Source: Alphaproteobacteria bacterium (lineage in GTDB: Bacteria > Pseudomonadota > Alphaproteobacteria > Caulobacterales > Hyphomonadaceae). From it: 64,000 nt of DNA. The stretch is taken from NCBI GenBank assembly GCA_009909065.1, contig JAAANZ010000027.1:27764-91763 (forward strand), given 5' to 3'. How positions within the stretch are numbered: position 1 is the first letter of the stretch; the number at the start of each line of letters is the position of its first letter. Positions 36,207 through 44,758 of this stretch are shown here, piece by piece. The notes beneath the pieces were generated by a model. It saw only the letters and a program-made list of their open reading frames with translations. It ran no database searches and was not told where the DNA came from. The position numbers and the translations under genes are program-made.

Positions 36207-37688
36207 ATGCCGCGTTTCATTGCCTGCGTCCTTTTTGTCCTGTTCAGCCTGCCCGGAATTTCGCGGGCAGCGCCGGGGGATATACTCTTTTCCGATGATT
36301 TCGAGAGCGCCGGGCCGGGCTGCGCGAGCCTGGCGGCGAACTGGTCGACCACATCCACGGCAAGGTCGGGCACGAGCACGCAGACTGCCAGCTCCGGAGT
36401 GTGTTCGATGTTCACCAATGCCGGGGAGGTCTTCGTCACCTCCGGCAGTCTCGACCTGTCATCGGCGACAGGGGCGCAGCTGACCGCCTGGGTGCGCAAG
36501 GGGGCGGACGCTTTCAGCGAGGATCCCGACAACAGCGTGGAAAGCCTCGAACTCCAGGCGCGCACGTCCAGCGGCAGCTGGGTCACGCTCCAGTCCTTTT
36601 CCGCGCCGGGCCTGCCCGATGGAGCTGTCACAAATGTCGCGATCAGCCTGCCGGCATGGGCGCTGCATGCCAGCGGCGCCATTCGCTTCCACCAGCTTGG
36701 CGGCTCGGGCAGCAGCTGGGACTACTGGCATATCGATGATGTCCTCGTGACCGAAACCGGCACCCCGCCGGCGACCGGGGAACTGAGCGCCAATGGCTGC
36801 GAGGATTTCGAGGACGGCCTCGCGGCCTGGCTCCGCTCGAACACAAGCCGGTCCGGGACCAGCAGCGCGACGGCCGGTTCGCCGTCGCAATCAATGTATC
36901 TGCGCCATGACGCGGTGACGGTGACGAGCGTCCCGGTCGCGGCCGGCAATGTCGAGACACTGTCAGCCTGGATCCGCCGGGGTGCGGACAGTTTCAGCGA
37001 GAATCCCGATGGCAGCGAGAATCTCATCGTGTCCTACCTGAACGATTCCGGTGTCTGGGTGACGCTGGAGACATTCACGGGCAGCGGCGCGCAGGGGCAG
37101 GTCTTCAACCGCACCTGGACGCTTCCCGCCGCCGCGCGCCATGGCGGGCTGCAGATCCGGTTCGAACATGCCGGCGGCTCGGGAAGCGATTTCGATTACT
37201 GGCATGTGGACGATGTCTGCCTGACCAGCGCCATGCCGGACCTGTCGGCGCAAAAGTCCGTCACCGTGGAGTCCGATCCGCTGTCGGGCGGCGATCCGAT
37301 GGCCATTCCCGGGGCCTGGCTGCGCTATTCGATCGAGGTCACCAATTCGGGGGCCGGGAGCGTCGATGATGGCTCAATGACGATCGCGGACGATATCGAC
37401 CCGCAGACGACCCTGTTCACCGGCGATCTCGACGGCAGCGGTTCGCCCGTCATCTTTACCGATGGCGCGGGCGCGGACACGAGCGGCCTGTCGTTGCCCT
37501 TTACGAGCCTGTCCAGCACCACTGACGGGATCACTTTTCTCAACGCTTCAGGCGTGGCGATCACGCCGGGCGGCAGTTTCGACCCGGCTGTCCGCTCGAT
37601 CCGGCTGGATTTCGACGGCGCTTTCAACGGCGCAACCGGCGCGGCCAGCCCGACATTCACCGTCACCTATCGTGTGCGGCTGGATTAG
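36207..37688 (+). CDS. secreted protein with two jelly-roll repeats and a DUF11-like end
   Basis: A 493-residue exported protein. The signal peptide MPRFIACVLFVLFSLPGISRA ends with an A-x-A-type site. Two homologous domains of about 165 residues follow: each opens with an F/E-D-F-E-D/S element and a TSRSGT or TARSGT segment, continues through LTAWVRKGADAFSEDPD or LSAWIRRGADSFSENPD, and ends in DYWHIDDV or DYWHVDDV, as in MAM/concanavalin-like sandwiches. The last 150 residues resemble the DUF11-type repeat found in surface proteins (LRYSIEVTNSGAGSV). Four cysteines are present in the repeats. Probably a surface or extracellular adhesive protein; exact role unknown. Confidence 0.75.
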   Translation: MPRFIACVLFVLFSLPGISRAAPGDILFSDDFESAGPGCASLAANWSTTSTARSGTSTQTASSGVCSMFTNAGEVFVTSGSLDLSSATGAQLTAWVRKGADAFSEDPDNSVESLELQARTSSGSWVTLQSFSAPGLPDGAVTNVAISLPAWALHASGAIRFHQLGGSGSSWDYWHIDDVLVTETGTPPATGELSANGCEDFEDGLAAWLRSNTSRSGTSSATAGSPSQSMYLRHDAVTVTSVPVAAGNVETLSAWIRRGADSFSENPDGSENLIVSYLNDSGVWVTLETFTGSGAQGQVFNRTWTLPAAARHGGLQIRFEHAGGSGSDFDYWHVDDVCLTSAMPDLSAQKSVTVESDPLSGGDPMAIPGAWLRYSIEVTNSGAGSVDDGSMTIADDIDPQTTLFTGDLDGSGSPVIFTDGAGADTSGLSLPFTSLSSTTDGITFLNASGVAITPGGSFDPAVRSIRLDFDGAFNGATGAASPTFTVTYRVRLD

Positions 37689-38731
37689 CGTCGCGGGATC
37701 GCCGCCCAGTAGTCAAAATCCAGCAGCACGTCCGGGGCGTATCGGCCATCCTCGCCGCGCAGCGGGAAATCGCTGCAGGGATGGTCCTTTGCCGCGACGA
37801 GGCGCAGGCGCAGCGCCCCGACCCGGTCGCCGAGCTCGGCCTTGTCGAGGATTTCCGACCAGGCATAGACAGTGTCGCCGGCAAAGAGCGGCCCGGCATG
37901 CGTGCCACCATTCAGGGCGAGCATCTGGCAGGCATTGCCAAGCCCGTTGAAACTGAGCGCGCGGGCAATCGAGATGACCACGCCGCCATAGATGAGGCGC
38001 CGTCCAAACCGGCTGTCCTTCTGGGCATGCGCGTCGAAATGGACCCTGGCGGTGTTCTGATAAAGCCGTGTGGCGGTCTGGTGCTCGGCTTCCTCCACGC
38101 ACATCCCGTCCACATGGTCGATCCTCTCGCCGATCTCATAATCCTCGTAGCGGTGGGGCGAGCCCGACAAGTCGTCGTTCCAGGCACCGTAATCGGCCCC
38201 GGTGACGAGTTCATCCGGCGTGACAGCGTCCGCGAGGTCGGGCACGACCGGATCGGGCGCGGGGGAGGCGGCCTCGCGCTTGTGCACCATCACCCAGCGC
38301 ACATAGCTCATCACCGGCGCATCCTCGCTGTCCAGCCCGCGTGTGCGTACCCAGACGACGCCGGTCCGGCCATTGGAATTTTCCTTGCGCCCGATCACTT
38401 CCGACACGGCGCGAAGGGTTTCGCCCGCATAGACCGGGCGCAGGAAACGTCCCTCGCCATAGCCGAGATTGGCTACGGCGTTCAGCGAAATGTCCGGCAC
38501 GGTCTTGCCGAACACGACATGAAAGGCGAGCAGCGGATCCACCGGCAGGCCGTGAAAACCTGCCGCCCTGGCGAAAGGCGCGCTCGAATACAATGCCTGC
38601 CGGCTGCCGGTCAGGGCGCGGTAAAGCGCGATGTCACCTTCGCTCAGCGTCAGCGGCGTGGCGTGGACCAGCTCGCGTCCGGGATGGAAATCCTCGAAAA
38701 AATTGCCGGGATTGGATTTGGTTTCAGGCAT
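37685..38731 (-). CDS. mch: mesaconyl-CoA (2-methylfumaryl-CoA) hydratase, double-hotdog MaoC type
   Basis: A 348-residue protein of two MaoC-like hotdog domains. Conserved blocks include NPGNFFEDF, FHVVFGKTVPDISLNAVANLGY, RKENSNGRTGVVWVRTRG, IDHVDGMCVEEAEH, RLYQNTARVHFDAHA and GRRLIYGGVVIS, which I recall from the mesaconyl-CoA hydratases of Rhodobacter-type ethylmalonyl-CoA pathways. It interconverts mesaconyl-CoA and beta-methylmalyl-CoA during acetyl-CoA assimilation. ATG 38731 has GGAGGGG upstream. No other pathway gene (ccr, meaA, mcd, mcl1) is visible in the window. Confidence 0.85.
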   Translation of the reverse strand: MPETKSNPGNFFEDFHPGRELVHATPLTLSEGDIALYRALTGSRQALYSSAPFARAAGFHGLPVDPLLAFHVVFGKTVPDISLNAVANLGYGEGRFLRPVYAGETLRAVSEVIGRKENSNGRTGVVWVRTRGLDSEDAPVMSYVRWVMVHKREAASPAPDPVVPDLADAVTPDELVTGADYGAWNDDLSGSPHRYEDYEIGERIDHVDGMCVEEAEHQTATRLYQNTARVHFDAHAQKDSRFGRRLIYGGVVISIARALSFNGLGNACQMLALNGGTHAGPLFAGDTVYAWSEILDKAELGDRVGALRLRLVAAKDHPCSDFPLRGEDGRYAPDVLLDFDYWAAIPRR

Positions 38732-38798
38732 CGTGCCCCTCCGTCGTGATGCGCCGGGAACACGCATCAGTCCGGCCCGTTCGCCGTTTGCTGGCGGA

Positions 38799-39062
38799 TC
38801 ACAGGCCGAAGGAGAGCGCGTTCACATTCTCGGCGAAGACTTGGACCGCTCCGCTGCCGGAAATCAAGGCGGTTGCGGCAAAGGGCGCCATGCCGGCGGC
38901 AATGGCCAGGCTCGCCAGGCCGCCCGCCAGGAACCGCATTTCGACGGAGCGCAACGCCTCCAGCCGGTGATGCGGGCCGGCCACGATCAGTGGCCATACA
39001 AACAGCAGCGCCAGGGCCAGGAGGGTGAAAAAGGCGGCGATCATCATCAGCAGCAGGGTCAT
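38799..39062 (-). CDS. small hypothetical membrane protein
   Basis: An 87-residue, strongly hydrophobic protein: MTLLLMMIAAFFTLLALALLFVWPLIVAG gives one long helix or hairpin, and GLASLAIAAGMAPFAATALI a second segment. I recognise no family. It lies 67 bases before the mesaconyl-CoA hydratase on the same strand, but a functional link is not evident. An overlapping longer frame in another phase is less plausible because it lacks membrane character. Confidence 0.5.
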   Translation of the reverse strand: MTLLLMMIAAFFTLLALALLFVWPLIVAGPHHRLEALRSVEMRFLAGGLASLAIAAGMAPFAATALISGSGAVQVFAENVNALSFGL

Positions 39063-39168
39063 TCCGGTCTCCAGCTTCCCTCAGGTCCTTTCCTAACCCC
39101 CTGCGATTGCGCTGAGGTTTCGGTTTCGCGTCGAATTGCACACATCGTGCGGGCCGCGCGCCGCCAGG

Positions 39169-39202
39169 CTTTCTTGCGGCTGTCACAAAGGCCGGCTAGG
39201 AA
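39169..39202 (+). promoter_or_regulatory. Pho box before the PstS-like gene
   Basis: CTTTCTT-GCGG-CTGTCAC (39169-39186) matches the PhoB repeat at 12 of 14 positions with correct spacing. Ten bases later TAGGAA (39197-39202) is a plausible weak -10. The start codon is 30 bases further on. Confidence 0.6.
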
Positions 39203-39231
39203 GGGCGGGCCAAAGAAAGGGAGACGGTTTC

Positions 39232-40323
39232 ATGGGCCTGGTCCGGCTTTGCCTCATCGCCTGTATCGCCGCCATGCTGGCCGCCTGCGGTGACAGCCAG
39301 CTGCGCCAGTTCGAAGGCGCGCAAGTGCCGCCGCCGCCGCCGCTTGGTCAGGCGGATCGCATCCGGATCGTCGGCTCGTCCACCGTGGCGCCATTTGCGA
39401 CAACCGTGGCCGAACAGTTCGGTGCGGCGACGCGTCATGCCACGCCCATCGTCGAGACGACGGGCACGGGCGGGGGGTTCAAGGCCTTCTGCCAGGCTGT
39501 CGGCCCGAACGAGCCTTCCATCTCCAACGCCTCGCGAAAGGTAAAGCCTTCCGAGATCCGCCTGTGCCGCGACGCCGGGATCACCGAGCTCGTCGAGGTC
39601 AAGATCGGCTATGACGGGATCGTGCTCGCCAATTCCAAGACCGGACCGGTCTATGATCTGACAAAGGAAGAGATCTATCGCGCTCTGGCCGACCGGTTGC
39701 CCGATGGCGAAGGCGGCTGGACGAACAATCCCAATGAACGCTGGTCAGACATCTCGCCGGACCTGCCGGATGCGGAAATCCTCGTCTACGGTCCGCCGCC
39801 GACCTCGGGGACGCGCGACGCCTTTGTCGAGATTGCCATGGAGGGCGGAGCGGTCGAACTGCCGGTGCTGGCCCGGCTGAAGGATCAGGATGGGGAGGCT
39901 TTCGACAAGCGCGCCCATACGATCCGCACGGACGGGGCCTGGATCGACAGCGGCGAGAATGACACGCAGATCATCCAGACGCTGATCAAGAACCCGGCGG
40001 CGCTCGGCGTTCTCGGTTTTTCCTTTCTCGAACAGAATGGCGACCGGGTGAAAGCCGCCGATGTGGGCGGTATCACGCCGACCTTCGCGAACATTGCCAG
40101 CGGCGATTACCGGGTCTCCCGCTCGATGTATCTCTATGTCAAGAAGCAGAATGTCCCGCTCGTGCCCGGCCTTGTCGATTTCCTCGAGGAATTCACCCGT
40201 GAGGATGCCTGGGGGCCTGAGGGCTATCTGGCGGAAAAGGGGCTGATCCCGCTTCCGCCCGAGATGCGCCGCTCCGTGCGCGAGCATGCCCTGGCGCTTC
40301 GCACGCTCGACACGGCCAGCTGA
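39232..40323 (+). CDS. PstS-like phosphate-binding lipoprotein (orphan)
   Basis: A 363-residue periplasmic-binding-protein. The signal MGLVRLCLIACIAAMLAACG has lipobox LAAC. The mature part has IRIVGSSTVAPFATTVAE near the start and GPPPTSGTRDAFVE, the phosphate-contacting motifs of the PstS family, plus TTGTGGGFKAFC. It would capture phosphate for an ABC transporter or act in phosphate sensing. No pstC, pstA or pstB is adjacent. ATG 39232 is supported by AAAGGGAGA; a longer frame from 39136 would spoil the signal. A Pho-box-like site precedes it. It converges on the SDR gene. Confidence 0.87.
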   Translation: MGLVRLCLIACIAAMLAACGDSQLRQFEGAQVPPPPPLGQADRIRIVGSSTVAPFATTVAEQFGAATRHATPIVETTGTGGGFKAFCQAVGPNEPSISNASRKVKPSEIRLCRDAGITELVEVKIGYDGIVLANSKTGPVYDLTKEEIYRALADRLPDGEGGWTNNPNERWSDISPDLPDAEILVYGPPPTSGTRDAFVEIAMEGGAVELPVLARLKDQDGEAFDKRAHTIRTDGAWIDSGENDTQIIQTLIKNPAALGVLGFSFLEQNGDRVKAADVGGITPTFANIASGDYRVSRSMYLYVKKQNVPLVPGLVDFLEEFTREDAWGPEGYLAEKGLIPLPPEMRRSVREHALALRTLDTAS

Positions 40324-40338
40324 CGGGCCGCTCCGATC

Positions 40339-41139
40339 TCAGGCCTTGCCGGGGACCGCGAAGGGATGGCCGGCTGAAAGCCCGCCACAGACGGGCAGGG
40401 CCTGGCCATTGACATAAGAGGCCTCGTCACTGGCGAGGAACAGCGCGGCTTCGGCGATTTCCGAGGGCTCGCCATACCGCCGCGAGGGGTTGATCTGACC
40501 GAGCTTGTGCTCGGAGCCGCGTTCGCGCGCCATGTCGAAAATGGGCTTCGTCATCCCCGTTTCGATCAGCCCCGGGCAGACCGCGTTGACCCGAACGCCG
40601 GTGCCGAAAAGCTGGTAGGCCAGTGTCTGCGCAAGGCTCACCACGCCGGCCTTCGATGCGGAATAGGCAGGCGAGCCTGCATTCGCGCGCAGAGCGGCCA
40701 CCGAGGCCGTCATGATCATGGAGCCGCGCCCTCTCGCGATCATGTGCGGCGCGGCCTTCTGGGCCAGGAGGAATGGCCCGATCGTATTGATGCGAAGGAT
40801 CTCTGTGAAAAGCTGCGGTGTGATCTCGCCAAGCCCGGCCGTGCCGCCCGAAATCCCGGCATTGGCATAAGTGATATCGAGGCCGCCGAATGTCTCTTGG
40901 GCCAGCGCCACGAGGTCAGCCACCTGAGCCTCGTCGCCGGCATCGGCCACCTGCGTGGTCAGGCGGGCGGACCTTCCGGCTGCGGCTGCGGTTTCGCCAA
41001 GTCCGTCGCTGTCGCGGTCCGAGGCCAGCACATGCGCTCCCTCGCGCAGGAAGGCAAGCACGCTGGCCCGGCCGATTCCGCTGCCCGCGCCCGTCACGAT
41101 CGCGCTCTTGCCGGCCAGTCGTCCTGTCGTGTCTGTCAT
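40339..41139 (-). CDS. short-chain dehydrogenase/reductase
   Basis: A 266-residue classical SDR. NAD(P) motif TGAGSGIGRA (about residues 17-26), structural NAG in YANAGISGG, catalytic Ser in ASVAALRANAG and the YSASK tetrad (Tyr about 162, Lys 166). The NAD preference is suggested by the Asp in LASDRDSDG at the end of beta-2. It oxidises a secondary alcohol or reduces a ketone; substrate unknown. GGGAGGAG precedes ATG 41139. It is followed upstream on the same strand by a GMC oxidoreductase and may be part of an alcohol/ketone catabolic set. Confidence 0.88.
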   Translation of the reverse strand: MTDTTGRLAGKSAIVTGAGSGIGRASVLAFLREGAHVLASDRDSDGLGETAAAAGRSARLTTQVADAGDEAQVADLVALAQETFGGLDITYANAGISGGTAGLGEITPQLFTEILRINTIGPFLLAQKAAPHMIARGRGSMIMTASVAALRANAGSPAYSASKAGVVSLAQTLAYQLFGTGVRVNAVCPGLIETGMTKPIFDMARERGSEHKLGQINPSRRYGEPSEIAEAALFLASDEASYVNGQALPVCGGLSAGHPFAVPGKA

Positions 41140-41285
41140 TTTGTCTCCTCCCGGCTCACGGGGCCGATCTGCGGGGCTCATTGACCGCGCTTTGCCCGAC
41201 GGTGGCAAGGCCTTCCCCGAGGGGCACCGGGCTTCGCGTTGCTCCTGGCCCTCGCGCAGGCCGGCGTGTTCCGACCGCGCAGAGC

Positions 41286-42917
41286 TCAGCCGCTGAGCAT
41301 CATCCGCGCGCCCTTTTCGGCGATCATCAATGTCGGCGTATTGGTATTGCCCGAGGGGATCGTCGGCATCACCGAGGCGTCGATCACCCGCAGGCCTGAC
41401 AGGCCGCGCACCCGCAACCGGGCGTCCGTGACGGCCATGGGATCATCGCCGCGGCCCATCTTCGCGGTGCCGACCGGATGGAAGATGGTCGTGCCGATAT
41501 CTCCGGCCGCGCGGACCAGGGCCGCCTCGCTGTCACCGATATCGGGTCCGGGCAGGATCTCGGCCGGCTGGTGGCGCGCCAGGGCGCTGCGGGCCATCAG
41601 CTTGCGGGTCAGGCCGATCGCGTCGGCGGCCACGCGCCGGTCGTCTTCGGTGGCGAGATAATTGGGGGCGATCACTGGCCTTGCCTCTGGGTCGGGCGAG
41701 GCAATTGCAACGCTCCCGCGCGAGGTCGGGCGCAGGTTGCAGGCGCTGACCGTGATCGCGGGGAACCGGTGCAGCGGCTCGCCGAACCGGTCGAGCGAAA
41801 GGGGCTGGACGTGGAACTCGATATTGGCCCGCTCACGGCCCGGATCGGACCGGGTGAAGATGCCAAGCTGGCTCGGCGCCATGGTCAGCGGCCCGCGCCG
41901 GAACAGCGCATATTCGAGACCCATGCGCGCCTTGCCGAGGAGGGAGTGATAGGTCTCGTTCAGCGTCCTTGTACTGCTGACACGGTAGATGGCGCGCTGC
42001 TGGAGATGGTCCTGGAGATTGGCGCCGACACCGGGCAACTCATGGGCCAGCGCCACGCCTGCCGCCTGCAGACGCTCGCCCGGTCCGATGCCCGATCGGT
42101 GCAGGATCTGGACCGAGCCAATGGCGCCGGCCGAAAGCACGGTTTCTCCATCGGCAAGGGCCTGTTTCCATTCACCTTTCTGGCGGAAGGTGACGCCGCG
42201 CACGGCCCGGCCCTCCAGGATCAGCCGATCGACCAGGACGCCCGTCTCGACCCGCAGATTGGGCCGTTTCAGCACCGGCTTGAGGAAGCCGCGCGCGGCC
42301 GACCAGCGCACGCCGCGCTTCTGGTTGACGTGGAACGGCCCGGAGCCTTCATTGTCTCCCGTATTGAAATCATTGAGCTTTTCGATGCCCATCTCTTCGG
42401 CGGCGTCGGCGATGGCGTCCAGGATCGGCCAGCTGAGGCGCGGCGCCTCGACCCGCCATTCCCCGCCTTTGCCATGATGCTCGCTCGGCCCCAGAAAATG
42501 GTCCTCCAGCGTCCGGAAAACCGGCCAGACATCGTCTGAACCCCAGCCCGGAAGGCCAAGCTGGCGCCAATGGTCGTAATCGGCTTTCTGGCCGCGCATG
42601 GTGATCATCGCGTTGATGGCGGAGCATCCGCCCAGCACCTTGCCCCGCGGATAGGCGAGCCTGCGCCCGTTGAGCCCCGCTTCGTCCACCGTCTCGAACA
42701 TCCAGTCGGCGCGCGGGTTTCCGATGGCAAAGAGGTAGCCGACGGGGATGTGGAACCAGATCCAGTTGTCCCGCCCCCCGGCCTCCAGGAGCAGGACCCG
42801 CGTCTTCGGGTTGGCCGAGAGCCGGTTGGCCAGCAGGCAGCCCGCCGTGCCGCCGCCGACGATGATATAGTCATACTGGCCAAGTGAAGGCCGGTCGGTC
42901 TGGCGGGGCTCTGTCAT
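41286..42917 (-). CDS. GMC family FAD-dependent oxidoreductase (choline dehydrogenase-like)
   Basis: A 543-residue flavoprotein. The FAD-binding GGGTAGCLLANRLS lies near residues 20-33, GMC signature 1 is visible as RGKVLGGCSAINAMITMRG, signature 2 as SAGAIGSVQILHRSGIG, and the C-terminal catalytic region has FHPVGTAKMG with the active-site His and SVMPTIPSGNTNTPTLMIAEK. These enzymes oxidise alcohols such as choline, polyethylene glycol or aliphatic alcohols. Substrate cannot be fixed; the neighbours are SDRs and a Baeyer-Villiger monooxygenase. ATG 42917 chosen; GTG lies one codon earlier. Confidence 0.92.
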   Translation of the reverse strand: MTEPRQTDRPSLGQYDYIIVGGGTAGCLLANRLSANPKTRVLLLEAGGRDNWIWFHIPVGYLFAIGNPRADWMFETVDEAGLNGRRLAYPRGKVLGGCSAINAMITMRGQKADYDHWRQLGLPGWGSDDVWPVFRTLEDHFLGPSEHHGKGGEWRVEAPRLSWPILDAIADAAEEMGIEKLNDFNTGDNEGSGPFHVNQKRGVRWSAARGFLKPVLKRPNLRVETGVLVDRLILEGRAVRGVTFRQKGEWKQALADGETVLSAGAIGSVQILHRSGIGPGERLQAAGVALAHELPGVGANLQDHLQQRAIYRVSSTRTLNETYHSLLGKARMGLEYALFRRGPLTMAPSQLGIFTRSDPGRERANIEFHVQPLSLDRFGEPLHRFPAITVSACNLRPTSRGSVAIASPDPEARPVIAPNYLATEDDRRVAADAIGLTRKLMARSALARHQPAEILPGPDIGDSEAALVRAAGDIGTTIFHPVGTAKMGRGDDPMAVTDARLRVRGLSGLRVIDASVMPTIPSGNTNTPTLMIAEKGARMMLSG

Positions 42918-43223
42918 CACCGTGCAAGGCGAGCAGTTTCGCAGGCCGCGCGCAAGCCCCTACGGCGCTTGCCCCTCGTGGACAGGCGAGGGTTTCAGCG
43001 AGGGTCAAACCCCAGTTTTTCGAGGGTTTCGCGAGGGTTTTTGAGGGTTTTGCCCCTGCCACGCGAGCCTGGCCCGCGCAGGTTCGCCCCTGGCGTGCAA
43101 AACGCCGGTTGCGCGCGCCCACGACAGGCCCGAAGCGCTGGGGGCCGGATCGCGGACTTTTGTGCGTGTTGAGAGGCCGGTTCCCCCTCTCCCCCGGCCC
43201 CTCTCCCGGTGGGAGAGGGGGGC
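42918..43223. other. non-coding gap with GAGGGTTT repeats and a palindrome
   Basis: About 300 bases between the GMC gene and the DUF559 gene. It holds four or five copies of CGAGGGTTT or a near match (42987, 42999, 43021, 43032, 43042) in 65 bases, and ends in the first of two identical palindromes (43198-43220). I see no convincing coding frame here. Confidence 0.5.
43198..43220. repeat. 10-bp palindrome CCCCTCTCCC, copy 1
   Basis: CCCCTCTCCC-GGT-GGGAGAGGGG is a perfect hairpin with a three-base loop. It ends three bases from the stop codon side of the DUF559 gene. A second copy with the same stem lies at 43666-43688. Likely an intergenic REP-type repeat that also serves as a terminator. 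Confidence 0.75.
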
Positions 43224-43580
43224 TCACAGCCCCAGCCGTTCACAGACGAGGGCCCAGAGCGCATCGGCGTCGCAGGCGGTTTCGGTGTCCACGCGCAGCA
43301 CCTGCCAGCCGCGTGCCTCCAGCGCCCTGTCGCGAGCCGCATCTTCCATCTGCTGCGTCTCGCCTTGATGGGCCGGCCCGTCCACCTCGATCACAAGCCT
43401 GGCGCGCGCGATGGCGAAATCGACGGTGTAGCCGGCGAGCGGATGCTGGCGGCGCACGGGAAAGCCATGGGCGCGCAGGCGGCGCAGGGTCTGCCAGGCG
43501 CGGGTTTCCGGGTACGAGGCGGACTGGCGCAGACGACGGGCGCGGGTGACGGGCGGGTCAGGCGGGCGCTGGCGAGGCAT
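43224..43580 (-). CDS. DUF559 endonuclease-domain protein (Vsr/PD-(D/E)XK-like)
   Basis: A 118-residue protein with the DUF559 pattern: RLRQSASYPETRAWQTLRRL at the start, then GFPVRRQHPLAGYTVDFAIARARLVIEVDGPAHQ, which holds the PD-(D/E)XK-type acid residues (VDF...IEVDG), and WQVLRVD near the end. The fold resembles Vsr mismatch endonucleases, but no cellular function is established for most members. It interrupts a catabolic gene group and is bracketed by two copies of the same palindrome, as if the whole unit were inserted. Confidence 0.85.
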   Translation of the reverse strand: MPRQRPPDPPVTRARRLRQSASYPETRAWQTLRRLRAHGFPVRRQHPLAGYTVDFAIARARLVIEVDGPAHQGETQQMEDAARDRALEARGWQVLRVDTETACDADALWALVCERLGL

Positions 43581-43665
43581 GGGGTTCGGGGGCGTGTTGC
43601 GGGTTGGGTTGGGGCGGATCGCGGATGTTGGTGCCTGGGGCGAGTGGGTTTCCCCCTCACCCCAA

Positions 43666-43688
43666 CCCCTCTCCCGGCGGGAGAGGGG
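43666..43688. repeat. 10-bp palindrome CCCCTCTCCC, copy 2
   Basis: CCCCTCTCCC-GGC-GGGAGAGGGG, the same stem as at 43198-43220 with one changed loop base. On the plus strand it is followed by C and six T (43690-43695), so it has terminator form in that direction. It lies 12 bases from the end of the next SDR gene. Confidence 0.75.
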
Positions 43689-43700
43689 CTTTTTTGGGCC

Positions 43701-44624
43701 TTACCCCTTCCGGCTGGCCGTGACCGTCTCGGATAGCGTGGCGAATTGCGGCTGGACCTCTTTTTCCCAGAAGTCGCGGTCATAGGCGCGCTCGGGCGAT
43801 TGGCGCACCGCGGCGTCGATGAAATGGGCGTCCTCGCCGACCAGGATGCGCCAGCGCTCCTGTTTCACGCCGTCGAGGATGATGGCCGCGGCGTCTTCGG
43901 CAGAAAGGCCGGATTCGGCGAATTGCTGCGCGCGGGCGATGGCTTCCTGGGCCTCCTCGCCGCCAAGCGGGGCGTTTTCCGGGTCGCCGGCAAACTCGCG
44001 CATGGAGTTGAGGGCGATCGGCGTGCCGATATGGCCGGGCATGACGACCGAGGCCTTCACATGCGGGGCGTTGAGGGCAAGGTCGCTCACCAGCGCCTCG
44101 GTAAAGCCCTTCACGGCAAATTTAGCGGCCGAGTAGGCGGTGTGCGGCGTGTCCGGGCCGAGGCTCGCCCAGAAGCCGTTGACCGAACTGGTGTTGACGA
44201 TGTGCGCTTCGTCGGCCGCCATCAGGGCGGGCAGGAAGGCGCGGGTATTGTTGTAGACGCCCTGCCAGCAGACATTGAAGGTGCGCTCCCACTGGCCGCG
44301 CGGGCCGGCCACGAAACTGCCGCCCCCGCCAATGCCGGCATTGTTGAAGAGAAGGTGGACATGGTCGCTCTCATGCCGGGCGAGGGCGTCGTCGCGGAAG
44401 GCCTCGATCCGCGCCTCGTCGGCGACATCGGCGCGAAAGCCGGTGAGTTTCACGCCCTGTGTGGCGGTCTTTTCGGCGATGGCGATGGACTCGGCCATGT
44501 CCTCTTCGGAAATGTCGCACATGGCGACCGAACAGCCCTGCTCGGCGAGCTGGCGGGCAAGCGCGCGGCCCATGCCGGTGCCCCCGCCCGTGATGACGGC
44601 GAGCCTGTCGCTGAAATCCTGCAT
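43701..44624 (-). CDS. short-chain dehydrogenase/reductase
   Basis: A 307-residue SDR. Cofactor motif TGGGTGMGRA near residues 12-21, NNAG in LLFNNAGIGGG, catalytic Ser in VNTSSVNGFW and YSAAKFAVKG with the Tyr-x-x-x-Lys pair. The extra C-terminal 60 residues (to FWEKEVQPQF) are common in SDRs from steroid or terpenoid-type catabolic clusters. ATG 44624 has CGGGAGGAC upstream. It diverges from the next SDR gene with about 135 bases between, so they may share control. Confidence 0.87.
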   Translation of the reverse strand: MQDFSDRLAVITGGGTGMGRALARQLAEQGCSVAMCDISEEDMAESIAIAEKTATQGVKLTGFRADVADEARIEAFRDDALARHESDHVHLLFNNAGIGGGGSFVAGPRGQWERTFNVCWQGVYNNTRAFLPALMAADEAHIVNTSSVNGFWASLGPDTPHTAYSAAKFAVKGFTEALVSDLALNAPHVKASVVMPGHIGTPIALNSMREFAGDPENAPLGGEEAQEAIARAQQFAESGLSAEDAAAIILDGVKQERWRILVGEDAHFIDAAVRQSPERAYDRDFWEKEVQPQFATLSETVTASRKG

Positions 44625-44758
44625 CCTGTCCTCCCGGTATGGTCTTGCGCGCGCCAGTTTGTGCCGGGCCCGGCGGGCTGCCAAGACCCGCCCTCGCGGC
44701 AGGCCTCGCCAAGCGCGGCGCGTTCATGCAGTCTGGCGCCCAGGCAAGGAGGATCCCC

